From the NCBI GenBank assembly GCA_035610365.1, contig CM069433.1, positions 186,690,760 through 186,754,759 on the forward strand: a stretch of DNA of 64,000 bases. Direction: 5' to 3'. This document shows, in pieces, positions 21,294-32,539 of the stretch; the first letter of the stretch is position 1; each line of letters starts with the position of its first letter. The notes beneath the pieces are model-generated. The model saw only the letters and a program-made list of their open reading frames with translations. It made no database searches and was not told where the DNA came from. The position numbers and the translations under genes were made by a program. Source of the DNA: Aquatica leii. Taxonomy: Eukaryota; Arthropoda; Insecta; Coleoptera; Lampyridae.

Positions 21294-21974
21294 ATGCATA
21301 AATCACCAGCAAAATCACAACAAAACGAAGAAAAATTAGATCAAATATTAAATTTACTACAAAACCTAACACTAGAAGTGAACCAGATACGTGCAGAACA
21401 ACGTGAATTTCAAACAGAACTAATCGAATTAAAAGCGGAAAACGAAATTATAATAAAAGAAAATGCAAATTTAAAAAAAGATTACGAAGAAATGAAAAAA
21501 GAACTAAGAAACACAAACACAAGACTAGAACAACTAGAAAGAGAGAAGAGAAGGAACAATGTGGTAATTACAGGGCTAAAAATAGAAAATAACAAACCAG
21601 AAAATTTAAAAGAAAAAATAAAAGATTTTATGCAACAAAAACTAGGTATTGAAGTTGCCATCAAAACAGCTTATAAGCTGGGACCACAACAGTGTTTAGT
21701 ACAAGTAGATAACTCAGCAGATAAACTCAAAATAATGCAAAACAAGATAAAATTGAAAAACATAGAAGAGTCTAGGGTATTCATTAACAACGATCTATCA
21801 AAGAAAGAAAGAGATATAGATAAACAAATCAGAAACATAGCGCAAGAAGAAAGAAAAAAAGGAAGAACTGTTAGAATTGGATATCAAAAACTAATAATAG
21901 AAGAGAAAGAGTGGAGATGGAATATAGAAAAAAATGCACTAGAGGAAAAAATTAAAAATAAGACAAAAAACTAA
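21294..21974 (+). CDS. LINE-C ORF1, coiled-coil protein (226 aa)
   Basis: An intact ORF starting MHKSPAKSQQNEEKLDQIL. Residues about 10-95 are a charged heptad-type coiled coil (ENANLKKDYEEMKKELRNT, NTRLEQLEREKRRNN), followed by NNVVITGLKIENNKPENLKE, an RRM-like fold in LINE-1-type ORF1 proteins, and a basic C-terminal part (ESRVFINNDLSKKERDIDKQ, GRTVRIGYQKL). It probably oligomerises through the coil and coats element RNA; this is by analogy with LINE ORF1p and no zinc knuckle is present. The stop is 32 nt before ORF2's ATG, so ORF2 would need reinitiation or a similar mechanism. It shares layout with LINE-1 ORF1 at 3542-4110. Confidence 0.85.
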   Translation: MHKSPAKSQQNEEKLDQILNLLQNLTLEVNQIRAEQREFQTELIELKAENEIIIKENANLKKDYEEMKKELRNTNTRLEQLEREKRRNNVVITGLKIENNKPENLKEKIKDFMQQKLGIEVAIKTAYKLGPQQCLVQVDNSADKLKIMQNKIKLKNIEESRVFINNDLSKKERDIDKQIRNIAQEERKKGRTVRIGYQKLIIEEKEWRWNIEKNALEEKIKNKTKN

Positions 21975-22006
21975 ACACAATTCGGGCGGAACACAAGAAG
22001 ACAAAA

Positions 22007-25000
22007 ATGGCAAAGAAAAAGGACATGCGAACAGAAACGAATAAACATAAAAATGATAGACAAGAAACACAAGTAATGCTAAGAATAGGAAATTGGAATA
22101 TAAGAAGCATAAAAGGAAAAGAACATGAACTCGTAGAAAAATTTGAAAAAGCAAATCTAGATTTCCTAGCAATTACCGAAACTAAAAAGAAAGGACAAGG
22201 AATGATAAAATTGGAAAAAGGACACGTATTATTTTATAGCGGAGTAACAGCAGAACAAAGAGCAGCGGAAGGAGTAGGATGTTTAATAAAAAAAGAACAG
22301 GTGAAAAATATAAAGAAATGGAAATATATATCAAAAAATATACTACAAATAGAACTACAACTAAACCAACAGAGCAAAACAACTATGATAATAACATATG
22401 GCCCTAGCCAAGACGAAACAACAAATAAGAAAGACGAATTCTGGGAAAAAATGACAGAAGTAGTAGAAAACTTAAATGGCAGAGTAATAATATTAGGAGA
22501 CTTCAACAGCCGTGTTGGAAGAAGAAACAACGTGACAGCCGATGTGATTGGACAATACGGAGAACACAGAAACAAAAATGGGGAAAGGCTAATAAACTAC
22601 TGTGTAGAAAATAACTTAATAGTAACAAATACATTTTATCCTCATAAGAATATACATAAATACACAAGAGAAGTAAAAAGTAGAAACGAAAAGTCCATAA
22701 TAGATTATATTCTTATCAACAGACCATATAGGAAAGAAATTGTTGATGTCAAAGTGAGACGAGGACCAGAAATTTATAGCGACCATTACCTGATAGTAGC
22801 AAAAGTAAGACTACGTACACAGAAAAAAGAAAACCTTAAAACAATGAGGCAAAAAACAACAAAGGATAATGAAATAATTAAGACATATAAACTACAAGAA
22901 TCAGAAACAGCTAAGAAGTTTAGAGAAGAAACAGAAAAAAAGATGGAAAAAGACATGGAAAAGTGGAAAGACCTAAATCTGGAACAAAGATGGTATCAAT
23001 TCAAACAAACGATTTTAACAACAGCGAAAGAAAATTGTGGAACTATAACAATAAACAAAAACAAGAAACAAACTAGATGGTGGAATCAAGAAATCAAAGA
23101 CCAAGTCAAAAACAAGAAAAAAAAATGGAACTTATACCTGACCAATAAAACCAAAGAAAGTTACACAGTGTACAAGCAACAACGAATTAAAGTAAAGGAA
23201 ATGGTACTACAAGCTAAACAAGAAGCATGGGAAGATTTCGGAAAAAAATTAGAAACAGACAGCCAAAGAAACCAAAAGCTATTTTACAAAATTCTAAAAA
23301 ATCTAAGAAAAGAAAATAGGTATACACTAAAACAATTAAAAACAAAAGACAACAAAGTAGTAACGGAAGAAAAAGAAATCATGAAAAGATGGAAAGAATA
23401 CTTCTGGGAACTCCATAGCACCGACAAACAAAACAATCTTAGAAACTATCAAGAACCCAACTACTCACAAGACGAAGACGAAAATAATATAAAAACAGAA
23501 GAAGTAACACAAGCAATTAAAAGTATGAAAAAAGGAAAATCGGCAGGTCATGACAAAATAAATGCAGATATGCTGAAAATTTTAGGAAATAAAGCGATAG
23601 AAACACTAACAAAAATTTTAAATGAAGCGTGGAACACAGGACAAATACCCGACGATTGGAAGATAGGAATCATATTACCAATATTCAAAAAGGGCGACAG
23701 CAGAGAGTGTGCAAACTACAGAGGCATAACATTACTAAGTGTGGTATCAAAGGTGTATGAACGTGTATTAGACAAAAGACTGAGATATCAAATAGAAGAA
23801 AACTTAGCAGAAGCACAAAGTGGTTTCAGAAAAGGGAGAAGCGTACAGGACCATATATTCAGTATAAAACAAATGATAGAGAAAAACAGAATAAAAAATT
23901 CTGAAATATATATGGCTTTCCTAGACGTTGAAAAAGCTTTTGACAAGCTAACGCAAAAAGAAGTATGGAATAGTCTAAGAAAAAGAAATGTAAATCCAAA
24001 ATTAATAAAAGGGATCAAAAGTTTGTATGAAAACAATAAGAGTTACGTGAGAAAAAATAATGCACATTCGGAAATCTTTGAAATTAATGATGGTTTAAGG
24101 CAAGGTGGAGTGTTGAGCCCGACCTTATTCATAATAATAATGGACGATATAATCAAAGCCACATCACAGAAAACCAAAAAGCTACACATAGGATTCAACC
24201 AATTAATACCGATAAACGTATCAGAATGTGCTTTTGCCGACGATGTAATGTTATGCGCAGGGAAAAAAGAAGACCTACAGAAAAATTTACAAATATGGAA
24301 AGAAGAACTGTCCAAGAGAAATATGAAAATAAATACAGAAAAAACAAAAATAATGGTGATAAGCAAAGAAAACAAAAATGTCCAATTAGAAATAAACCAA
24401 ACAAAAATAGAGCAAGTTGATGTAATCAAATATTTAGGAGTGATAATAGATAGAGAAGGAAATATGGAAAACGAAATAAATGAAAGGATTGGAAACGCAG
24501 CAAAAATATACCACAACTTAAGCAAGGCATTTATAGGAAAAAAAGAAGTAGCCATAACAACAAAAATGACAATATATAAAACAATTTTTAGACCAATACT
24601 AACGTACGGAAGTGAGAGTTGGATTTTAACAAAAGCAATGAAAAGCAAAATTCAAGCAATCGATATGAAATATTTGAGAAAAGTAAAAGGAATAACTAGA
24701 AGAGATAGAATAAAGAATGACGTAGTAAGAGACGAACTAGGAGCTGAACATATTATTAAATTTGTAGAAAAACAGAAATTGAAATGGTTTGGACACATGT
24801 GTAGAATGAAAAACAATCGACAAGTTAAACAAATATGGGAAGCTGGAATACAGAGAAGTAAAGCAAAAGGAAGACCAAGAAAGACGTGGAACGATGAAAT
24901 AAGTAAAATACTGCAAGAAAAAGGTAAAACATGGACAGAAGCAAAAACGTTGGCAAAAAATAAGAAAGAATGGGCAAAATTTGTGCATGCAAATGAAATA

Positions 25001-25009
25001 ATAAAATAA
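22007..25009 (+). CDS. LINE-C ORF2, endonuclease and reverse transcriptase (1000 aa)
   Basis: Intact 1000-codon ORF. The APE endonuclease covers residues about 25-270: RIGNWNIRSIKGKEHEL, LAITETKKKG (about 54-63), IILGDFNSRVGRR (161-173, catalytic D and N), SIIDYILIN (230-238) and YSDHYLIVAKV (257-267). The RT covers about 510-770: KKGKSAGHDKINADML, CANYRGITLLSVVSKVYERV, AQSGFRKGRSVQDHIFS, MAFLDVEKAFDKL (about 635), GLRQGGVLSPTLFII and the catalytic CAFADDVMLCAG (about 742-752). The C-terminus has LTYGSESWILTKAM, MKYLRKVKGITRRDR, KLKWFGHMCRMK and AKGRPRKTWNDEI (about 950), a tail seen in many insect endonuclease-RT proteins of RTE-like type. It would nick DNA and reverse-transcribe the element RNA. 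Clade unassigned. Confidence 0.93.
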   Translation: MAKKKDMRTETNKHKNDRQETQVMLRIGNWNIRSIKGKEHELVEKFEKANLDFLAITETKKKGQGMIKLEKGHVLFYSGVTAEQRAAEGVGCLIKKEQVKNIKKWKYISKNILQIELQLNQQSKTTMIITYGPSQDETTNKKDEFWEKMTEVVENLNGRVIILGDFNSRVGRRNNVTADVIGQYGEHRNKNGERLINYCVENNLIVTNTFYPHKNIHKYTREVKSRNEKSIIDYILINRPYRKEIVDVKVRRGPEIYSDHYLIVAKVRLRTQKKENLKTMRQKTTKDNEIIKTYKLQESETAKKFREETEKKMEKDMEKWKDLNLEQRWYQFKQTILTTAKENCGTITINKNKKQTRWWNQEIKDQVKNKKKKWNLYLTNKTKESYTVYKQQRIKVKEMVLQAKQEAWEDFGKKLETDSQRNQKLFYKILKNLRKENRYTLKQLKTKDNKVVTEEKEIMKRWKEYFWELHSTDKQNNLRNYQEPNYSQDEDENNIKTEEVTQAIKSMKKGKSAGHDKINADMLKILGNKAIETLTKILNEAWNTGQIPDDWKIGIILPIFKKGDSRECANYRGITLLSVVSKVYERVLDKRLRYQIEENLAEAQSGFRKGRSVQDHIFSIKQMIEKNRIKNSEIYMAFLDVEKAFDKLTQKEVWNSLRKRNVNPKLIKGIKSLYENNKSYVRKNNAHSEIFEINDGLRQGGVLSPTLFIIIMDDIIKATSQKTKKLHIGFNQLIPINVSECAFADDVMLCAGKKEDLQKNLQIWKEELSKRNMKINTEKTKIMVISKENKNVQLEINQTKIEQVDVIKYLGVIIDREGNMENEINERIGNAAKIYHNLSKAFIGKKEVAITTKMTIYKTIFRPILTYGSESWILTKAMKSKIQAIDMKYLRKVKGITRRDRIKNDVVRDELGAEHIIKFVEKQKLKWFGHMCRMKNNRQVKQIWEAGIQRSKAKGRPRKTWNDEISKILQEKGKTWTEAKTLAKNKKEWAKFVHANEIIK

Positions 25010-25086
25010 AATGTAATATAATAACAATATTATTATAAGATAATAATGTAAAACCACCTTACACCTTAGGGTAAAAGGTTATTGAT

Positions 25087-25102
25087 AATATATATATATA
25101 TA
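25087..25102. repeat. (TA)n at LINE-C tail / Element A left border
   Basis: A run of TA dinucleotides directly after LINE-C's tail (ATTGATAATATATAT...). Element A's inverted repeat (TGTATGTAACAG...) begins at the end of the run. Confidence 0.9.
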
Positions 25103-25114
25103 TGTATGTAACAG

Positions 25115-25244
25115 CGGAACTATTGCGAACTTTTATATATAAAACGGTCATTGTTGCGACAAAAACGGAACTACTGCACCGGCGTAATAGTGCCACCCAA
25201 AATTATAAGTCCAATTATATATAAAGCCGGTACTATTACGACCG
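25115..25244. promoter_or_regulatory. Element A left subterminal motif array
   Basis: Five copies of one motif in 130 bp: CGGAACTATTGCG (25115), CGGTCATTGTTGCG (25145), CGGAACTACTGCAC (25166), an inverted GGCGTAATAGTGCC (25181) and CCGGTACTATTACGACCG (25227). Clustered motifs in both orientations beside a terminal repeat are typical transposase-binding arrays. This role is inferred. Confidence 0.6.
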
Positions 25245-25249
25245 TTCAG

Positions 25250-26571
25250 AGACATCTAGTGCAGATCATAGTTTCTGGGTATTTGTCTTTGCTAAGTCTG
25301 TGTTGCGGGTCACATACTACTTAGGGTTTCTAAATCAAATTAAAATATTATCAACAAGGTTGGTTGTATACTTGACAGACAGCCTTGATTTTTATTAAAA
25401 TTTAAATTACATTACATGTTGCCTATATGATTAACAATATTAATTTTATATTATATTATTATATCAAGGTCTTGGAGAATTTTAGTTTACTCTTGCATTT
25501 TATGTTATCCATCTTCTATATAAGACGATTATTTTGCCGAAAAACATTTGTAGCCTTGAATTATTAAATTTTATATAACTACGTAAAATATGAAAATTAC
25601 GTTAAAAATAATAGCACTGTAGTCCATAAAATACAATCATATTTTGCGACATAGATAACAGCCATTTTTTTTATGATTAAAATTTTCTAAAATGTTTGTA
25701 ATTGCTATTAGTTTTTGTAATCGTTTTATGTCGATTATATTCTGATAGATATGTACAAAAGTGCTAAAATTACTTTAAATAAATGCAAACATGATAAAGT
25801 ATTGCTATCATTTAAGCAACCTGAAAAACTTTCAAATGTTTACTAAAATTACATTTATAGAAACGACTTTTGTATATTTCAAGGTAAAAAGTTTAGTTAG
25901 TGTATATTAAAAAAGGAATGTAATAATATATTGCATTTGCAAATTAATATTATGGCTCTAATGTGAAATGTCGCTGAAGCTACAGAAGATGTGCCATTTA
26001 GAAGGAAAAAAAATGTTTTCTTACAAAATTTAAAATAAATAACAAAAAAAAACAGAAGCAGGGAAGAAATTCAAAGTGAATTTATAAGAAAAATCTTCGA
26101 TTGACACTAAATTTGGAAGGTGTAGCAGAAGTAGGGTGGCCTTTTTTTATCGAACTTTTAAAAACGGATCCAGAGTCAAATCGAGAGCAAAATAATCGAT
26201 GTTTTCAATAATCGATTTTTTTCAGGAATTTATACAAAACTTCACAATAAATCAATATTTTTTTCTATACTTTATTCTTAAGAAAATCAAAGTGAATATA
26301 TATTTATAATCAACATAAAAACAATAATTCTATTTTGCTTATTGTGCAAATATTCAAATTACCGAGGGTTTTAAATTGAAATCTCTCGCTATTTAAAATT
26401 TTTGTTCAGCTTGGTGATTTGATTATTTACTTATGAGTTTTTTGTTGTTACATTATAGTTGATTAGAGTGATTACAATTGCACAAGTTCGGAATTCTCGA
26501 TCCATTCTTTAAATTTTTGAATATTAGTAAAAAAAAGTTTTATTGAAGAGATAGAAGCATCATTGTATACA
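25250..26571. other. AT-rich DNA without recognised genes
   Basis: Inside Element A's left part. No conserved coding stretch, no repeats with other parts of the window and no RNA gene were recognised. Confidence 0.5.
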
Positions 26572-26750
26572 ACATGCTGTATAATCAATTGAAGTTAATA
26601 CATATCGCATTTCGTTAACAAACATGACCTTGCCACCAAAGTTCAGTCTCATCACGTCTCATTTCACTCACACTTTTGTAGGGCCGAATATAAATATTTT
26701 GGCTCCAATTTATAATGGAAATAAATGCTACAATCAATTGAAGAATGCCA
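26572..26750 (+). repeat. 179-bp direct repeat, left copy flanking a Tc1 fragment
   Basis: The same 179 bp, with about 13 differences, occurs at 28168-28346 in the same orientation. Both begin AACATGCTGTATAATCAATT and end CAATTGAAGAATGCC. The pair tightly brackets the Tc1-like fragment 26751-28167. Confidence 0.85.
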
Positions 26751-28167
26751 TTCATCATTAAAAAGTATGTTGTGTTTGGAAAAATCGACAACAAATCGCG
26801 TAGTTGGCGACCAAAGGAAACCTACGTTAGAGATGATGCTGTCTTAAGACGAACAAGCTTTTCAGATAGAGGTCTCAATTCTGCCCAATTAACAAACATA
26901 TGGAGTGAAGCTACAAGTATAAGTGTATGCACTTCCACTATGAGGAGAAAGCTGATTAGTTTTGGATTGAGAGGGTGTAAAGCACGGAAGAAACCATTGG
27001 TTTCCGAGAAGCAAAAGCGGAACCGTTTGAAATGGGCAAAGGAACATCTAAAGTGTACCACAGATTAGTGGCAAAACGTATTATTTGTTGATGAATCAAC
27101 TTTTAACATCAATAATTATGCTGTAAACACGTCCAACAATTAAGCTTCCAACCTCAGTTATGATGTGTGGTTGCATCTCCTCCCGAGGCTGCATATTATC
27201 TCTGGAACGATGAATGCCACCAAATTCAGTCGAACTCCTATATAGTGATGTTCAAAATTCCCTTCAAAAACATCATTATATAGAAACTTCATTGTATAGA
27301 ATTTATACTTAAAAATAAAACACAAGTTTAAACGTATATAAGAAATACATATTAATTATAAACACTTTCGTTTTGTCATTTTTAACCAACTTTACACTTA
27401 AACAACTTGAAACGAAAAAATTGCAAATGAAACGTGTTCAATAACATGACAAGGCATTTCAAAACTCGAAGGAAATCCTATAATCCTCTAAACAATGCAT
27501 GCATTTATGTCATTTACAAATGTACAGAATTTTTAATACCAAGTAATAGCCTTTCTGTATTGTAAATTAAGAAGTCTTATAATCCGCTTATCCGTTTAAC
27601 AATGCGGCATTGTAAAGGTAAAGTAAATTGTACGTGATTCCAAGAAAACTTTAAGTAGTTGGGTAACATTTTCTTTGAAAAAGATCATAATATAGAATTT
27701 GAACATCATATTTTAGAAGTGTTTTTACACGCATTTTAACCCGAAGGTCAATATCCTAAAGAAAACATCACTAAATAGAAAAAATCATTAAATAGGAGTT
27801 CATTGAATGGAGGTCCGACGTACATCGAAGTACTACAGAATAAAATGCTGCGAAGTGAAGAAGATTTGTTTGGCGAAGAAAGCTTTCAGTTTCAAGATGA
27901 CAACGCACCTTGCCATAGAGCAAAGCTTGTTAAATCATGGATGGAGGTGAATGAAATTAACAGATTGGACTGGCCAATGCAATCTCCCGACCTGAATTCT
28001 ATCGAAAACTTGTGTAACAGAATATCAAAAATCATATCGAGAAAAAAGCCAACGACAAAGGTCACTCTCATGGAATCTCTAATTGACGCCTGGAATCACT
28101 GTATCACAAGAGACGAACTAGGAAAACTAGTGAATTCCATGCCCAAGAGATGTCAAATAGTCTTCAA
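26751..28167 (+). pseudogene. Tc1-like transposase, copy 1, with MITE insert
   Basis: Plus-strand frame: FGKIDNKSRSWRPKETYVRD (linker of the DNA-binding domain), ISVCTSTMRRKLISFGLR, WQNVLFVDESTFNINNYA (VDES, first catalytic aspartate), then a 585-bp inserted MITE (27224-27808), then EESFQFQDDNAPCHRAKLV (QDDN, second catalytic aspartate) and DWPMQSPDLNSIENLCNRI (third acidic residue in SIEN). It is cut at both ends exactly by the 179-bp repeats: the N-terminus begins in IIKKYVVFG and the C-terminus stops in SMPKRCQIVFKT. There is a stop at 27066 and a deletion in the middle. A close relative is at 29150-29885. Confidence 0.85.
27224..27808. mobile_element. 585-bp MITE inserted in the Tc1-like gene
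   Basis: The ends are inverted: ATTCAGTCGAACTCCTATAT at 27224 and, on the minus strand from 27808, ATTCAATGAACTCCTATTTA, both followed by a TGATG/TGATT stretch. The uninterrupted relative at 29563 reads from GCCACCAAA directly to TACATC, showing that this DNA is extra. No coding sequence. The exact target duplication is unclear. Confidence 0.6.
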
Positions 28168-28346
28168 AACATGCTGTATAATCAATTGAAGTTAATACAT
28201 ACTGCATTTCGTTAACAAACATGACCCTACCACCAAAGTTCAGTCTCATCACGTCTCATTTCACTCACACTTTTGTAGGACCCAGTATAAATATTTTGGC
28301 TCCAATTTATAATGGAAATAAAGACTGCGTCCAATTGAAGAATGCC
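28168..28346 (+). repeat. 179-bp direct repeat, right copy flanking a Tc1 fragment
   Basis: Partner of 26572-26750, equal in length and about 93 percent identical by eye. It starts inside what should be the C-terminus of the Tc1-like transposase. Nothing coding is seen in it. Confidence 0.85.
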
Positions 28347-28984
28347 TTGATAAAAAAAGAAAGAATTGAACATGAAATACAATGTACTGTATGCGAATAA
28401 TCAAAATATTTAAGTTCTTAGCTGATTTTTCTCCGTTACTTTGTTTTTTCGTATTTTTGTTTAAATATTGGGTTCTTAAATACAATGCACTTAACATTTT
28501 AAATTATTTTGTAGTGCTTTCGTTTCGGTTGCACATAGTGGAAAGAGAGATCAAAAAGAATTTAGTCAGAATAAACCTGACGTAATTATTAACATGATTT
28601 TTTCGCATTAAATAGAAAGTTTGCATTAAGTATCATATATAAGCGTTAGTACTGATTCCAACAATAAAAAATAGATTGAAATTTTTCTGATCGTAGCAAA
28701 AATACTTTTTCAAAATCAAGGGATCAAAACAGGGTTGCTAAAATGTGATGTTTTAAGAAATGAAACTTTTAAAACTATTACAAACTACATACTAAAAGCA
28801 CTTAAATTGAATAACCACGCCAAAAGTTCGTATGTGTTCTCGAGACAACATCGGTACACATTTTGGTAGACTGGCTCGTAACGTAACGAAACTGGAAATT
28901 TATTTAATCTGTTAAAGAAAATATTAGACGATTGTTGGCGTGGGTGTTTTGCACATTATCTATACGTTGTGTAATCATTCTACA

Positions 28985-29120
28985 CGTAGACTATAAGAAC
29001 ACACCAGCTGTTGAATATCAAGGTATGCTAAAAAATACTAAGACGCAATGGTTGAGTCTATTTCCTGCTGTTGAAGAAATATTACCAATTTTTGAAATCT
29101 TAAAAAACTTTTTTTGATTT
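28985..29120 (+). pseudogene. hAT-like transposase fragment
   Basis: A short open stretch reads VEYQGMLKNTKTQWLSLFPA then VEEILPIFEILKNFF. The TxWLSL...AVxxxL...LKxFF pattern is the conserved 'TRWLS' region of hAT-related proteins (compare GLSGTRWLARCDA in the intact hAT at 46517-48873). Only about 35 residues survive, directly upstream of the second Tc1 copy. Confidence 0.5.
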
Positions 29121-29149
29121 TGAAGGAACTCGAAAAAATATTACAATCC

Positions 29150-29885
29150 ATACGTCAGTAGTAAAATGTAACCATTCTGCAGTAGTTCGGATCATTAAAA
29201 ACTATGCTGAGTTTGGAAAAATCGACGACAAACCGCGTAGTAGGCGACTAAAGGAAACCTACGTTAGAGATGATTCTATCTTAAGACGAACAAGCTTTGC
29301 AGATAGAAGTCTCAATTCTACCCAATTAACAAACATATGGAAGCTACAGGTATAAGTGTATGCACTTCCACTATGAGGAGAAAACTGATTAGTTTTGGAT
29401 TGAGAGGGTGTAAAGCACAAAAGAAACCATTGCTTTCCGAAAAGCAAAAGCTGAACCGTTTGAAATGGGCATAGGAACATCTAAAGCGTACCACAGATTA
29501 GTGGTAAAAAGTATTATTTGGTGGCATCTCCTCCCGAGGCTGCATATCATCTCTGGAATAATGAATGCCACCAAATACATCTAAGTACTACAGAATAAAA
29601 TGCTGCGAAGTGGAAAAGATTTGTTTGGCGTAGAAAGCTTTCAGTTTCAAGTTTCAACGTACCTTGCCATAGAGCAAAGCTAGTTAAATCATAGATGGAG
29701 ATGAATGGAATTAACAGATACTTGTGTAACAGAATATCAAAAATCATATTGAGATAAAAACCAACGACAAAGGTCACTTTCATGGAATCACCTGGCATTA
29801 CTGTATCACAAGAGACAAACTGGGAAAACTGGCGAATTCCATGCCCAAGCGATGTCAACCATTCATCAAAACAAGGGTTGGCCAA
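29150..29885 (+). pseudogene. Tc1-like transposase, copy 2, internally deleted
   Basis: Same family as the copy at 26751-28167. It keeps more of the N-terminus (VVKCNHSAVVRIIKNYAEFG, KIDDKPRSRRLKETYVRDD) and a full C-terminal tail, but frameshifts break it after 29340 and the region between VASPPEAAYHLWNNECHQ and the QDDN block has lost sequence; QDDN itself is destroyed. LCNRISKIILR is kept and the tail ends SSKQGLAN. Not functional. Confidence 0.8.
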
Positions 29886-32539
29886 TTAAATACTAAAATC
29901 AATTTTAAATAAGATCATATTTTGGATAATGCAATATGTATATGTTTTTTGTCAAGTTTTTTATATTTTGATTAAAGCTTTTTTTTACTAAATTACTTTA
30001 ACGTTTTTTTATTTTATCATTGTCATTAATTCCTTAGTTAAGATAGAGCTGATGTAGAGAATATGGTTGAAATGCATTTTAGTGAAGTACGTTAACCCGT
30101 GACGTTAACCTCTTACGTACTTTTTTGAAAAAAAATCGACAAATGATTTAATTTTTTGTGATCAAATTTGTTATTTGATTTTGCCCCGATTTTACATAGC
30201 AAAAACTCTTCTGCTTTTTTTTAAGAAGTGCCCTATTTATAGTATGTTCTAAAAAAATAACAGCTAGTTTTCGACTGTCGTATACATTTCAACCGTTTCA
30301 ACTGCACGTATACCGTTACTCATTAGCTTAACACGTGTACGAAATTTTCTCACGTTTTCTTCGTTATTGTTTGATCTAAGCGCTCGGTTTTAGACGCTTG
30401 GACATTTGGTACCGATACACTTGCGTCATTGTTTTTCTAACGATTATGTATTGAATTAGTGTATTATGTTATTGTTAGCGATTGGCGTTGAACTTTTGTT
30501 TTACTGTAACTGTAAGAGCATTCTTATATAAAAATTTGAAGCGTGTGTACGTTTTATTTATTAATATTTGTTTCTTTCTAAAAATTACACAAAAAAATTA
30601 TAGATGATAAGATATTCTTAAGAACAGTCGTTACTGTTTTTTGTGTCGCTTATTTGCAATTAGTTAACCTTGAAAACGCTAAACTTGCTCATAGGTATAC
30701 AAAGATAATGACATTATCTTACGATTAAATAAATATAAACATTCTCACATTTCTCACTTTATGCGTTGACTGAAGAAATGTCAACGCTTTATGTTATTAC
30801 ACAAGATAAATTTGATAACTTTGAAAAAACTGTATTATAAGAAGCTTGTTTTTATTAATTTACCTAATTGCTTATTATTTTTGAAATTTTTAACAATCAC
30901 ATATCGTCCGATTTAGCAATTGTAAATGCTAAGGCTTGTTAGAAATGCGTATATCTCATAATGCGTTCAAGGTTCAAGCTACAAATATTTTACCACATTT
31001 TAGAAGCTTCTTAGCTTCTGATATGGTTTTCTGTCCTTTTCTTGTTACGAAGCGGAAAATCACAGTCACATCACTATTAGATAGACAAGGCAAGCTACTC
31101 AGCACGCAATATCCCTCTCGCTCACTCCTAGCGGAACGTTTTCAAACAATGCGCATATGGCAATGGCATGGTTTTTCCCCCTTGATAACATATAACCGTT
31201 TCATAAGAAATTTTTAAATAAAACATTATTTGTGCAAGTTTTGTTTAAATAAATGATAGCTATTGTCAGGAATTTGAAGTACTAAAAATTTTGAAAATAA
31301 TCAAATTTTAAGCGTTAAAAATTCTCAAAATAAACAAAGAAAAATAAACGTTATTGGTTTAGTTTTATCGTTTTATTGACGTTGCCAAATGAATAATACA
31401 AAAAACGATATACTAATCTTACAGACTAGATAAAATATAACTACACCAGCATTAAACCAAATTCCATGAAACTTTTTGTATCTAAACTTTATTATCTACA
31501 CGATAAGAATACCAGAAGTGTTAACTAATATCGGATTACAGTATTGTTGTTATTATACGTCCAACTATCATCACCATTACTGTAAGGAAGTATTTACAAA
31601 GCACAATAACAACTACAGTTGTAATATTTTTCTATGAATTAATTGTTCGTTACACTTTGACCTTTGTTAACGAAAATCAAACGTTTTGAAGTGGACAATA
31701 GTTATTTATTTAACGAGTTTCTGTGTTAATTGGGCATTTTTTTTTAAATTAGACATTTTAAACCCGAGAAGAAAAAACGCCCAATTTAGAAAGGTACAAG
31801 TTGAATACATTTTATTGTTCGAACCAACGGTTCGAACAGAGACTACCAAGTCCCCAAAGTCTTAAAATCCCTCAAAAATTGGCATTTATGACAGTTAAGA
31901 ACAATAAAACATACATGATTTTCCATGTATTCACTGGGATTTTTTCCATAATTTCTTTAAATGTTTTTTTTTCGGTTTTAATTCTTCGTGTTATTTCAAG
32001 AGTTTGTCTTTCTGTTTTTTTTTAATCCTGTAATAGTTTTTTCAGATTATTTTCTCCATGCGTTTTTTATTTTATTTTTTCTGTTTTTGTTTCAGATTTT
32101 CAGTTTTTTCCTAATTTTTTTGGTTTTTCTCCAAGCGTTTTTATTGTGTTCTTTCCTATTCTTTTGGGAGTTTTCCAGTGTTTTTTCCTGAAGTTTATTT
32201 TCTGGTTCTTTGTTTTTCGTGTTTTTATCTAAGCGTTTTTATTCTTACGCTTTTTCGTTTTTTTTTCTATTTCTTTTTCTCTGTTTTTTTTGTTGTTTTT
32301 TGTCTTTATGTCAGTACCAAAAAAACAGTTTACACATTAATATTTGAAGCATATGTTATTTAGTCTTTGATGTTCTGTTTTTAGCTTCTTTTCTTCCTAT
32401 CTCTTTCACTTTCAACTTGTAGCAGCCGCTACACATTTGTTTTCTTTTTCATTTTGACAAGGATGTACTCTGTTGTTTGAGGTTGTAGCAGACTAATGTC
32501 TTGTTTCAGTAATCGTGCAATGTTCAATGCCAGAGTAAT
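29886..32539. other. 2.6 kb without recognised genes
   Basis: AT-rich DNA inside Element A. 31930-32330 is an unusually T-rich stretch whose minus strand would encode almost only Lys, Arg and Asn with many stops; I regard it as low complexity. A GC-richer patch near 31070-31150 (ATATCCCTCTCGCTCACTCC) stands out in composition but matches nothing I recognise. Confidence 0.5.

Larger units (their letters stand above)
20891..25086 (+). mobile_element. APE-type LINE ('LINE-C'), apparently full-length and intact
   Basis: A 0.4-kb 5' UTR, ORF1 (21294-21974), ORF2 (22007-25009) and a short 3' UTR ending in a TA-rich tail (ATTGATAATATATAT from 25081). It interrupts Jockey-A: the 13-bp ATATTTACCCTTT is found on both sides (20878-20890 and 54678-54690), at least TTTACCCTTT being a true target duplication. 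The right-hand copy now lies 29.6 kb away because Elements A and B occupy the TA tail. Both ORFs are uninterrupted, in contrast to nearly everything around, so it is a young insertion. Confidence 0.85.

Noticed and set aside
25055..25080. CCTTACACCTTAGGG as a telomeric (TTAGG)n trace
   Set aside because: Only one partial unit; it is part of LINE-C's 3' UTR.
31930..32330. Minus-strand Lys/Arg-rich coding region related to the 36380-38857 family
   Set aside because: The stretch is simple T-rich sequence; frames are broken and the similarity is only Lys-rich composition.
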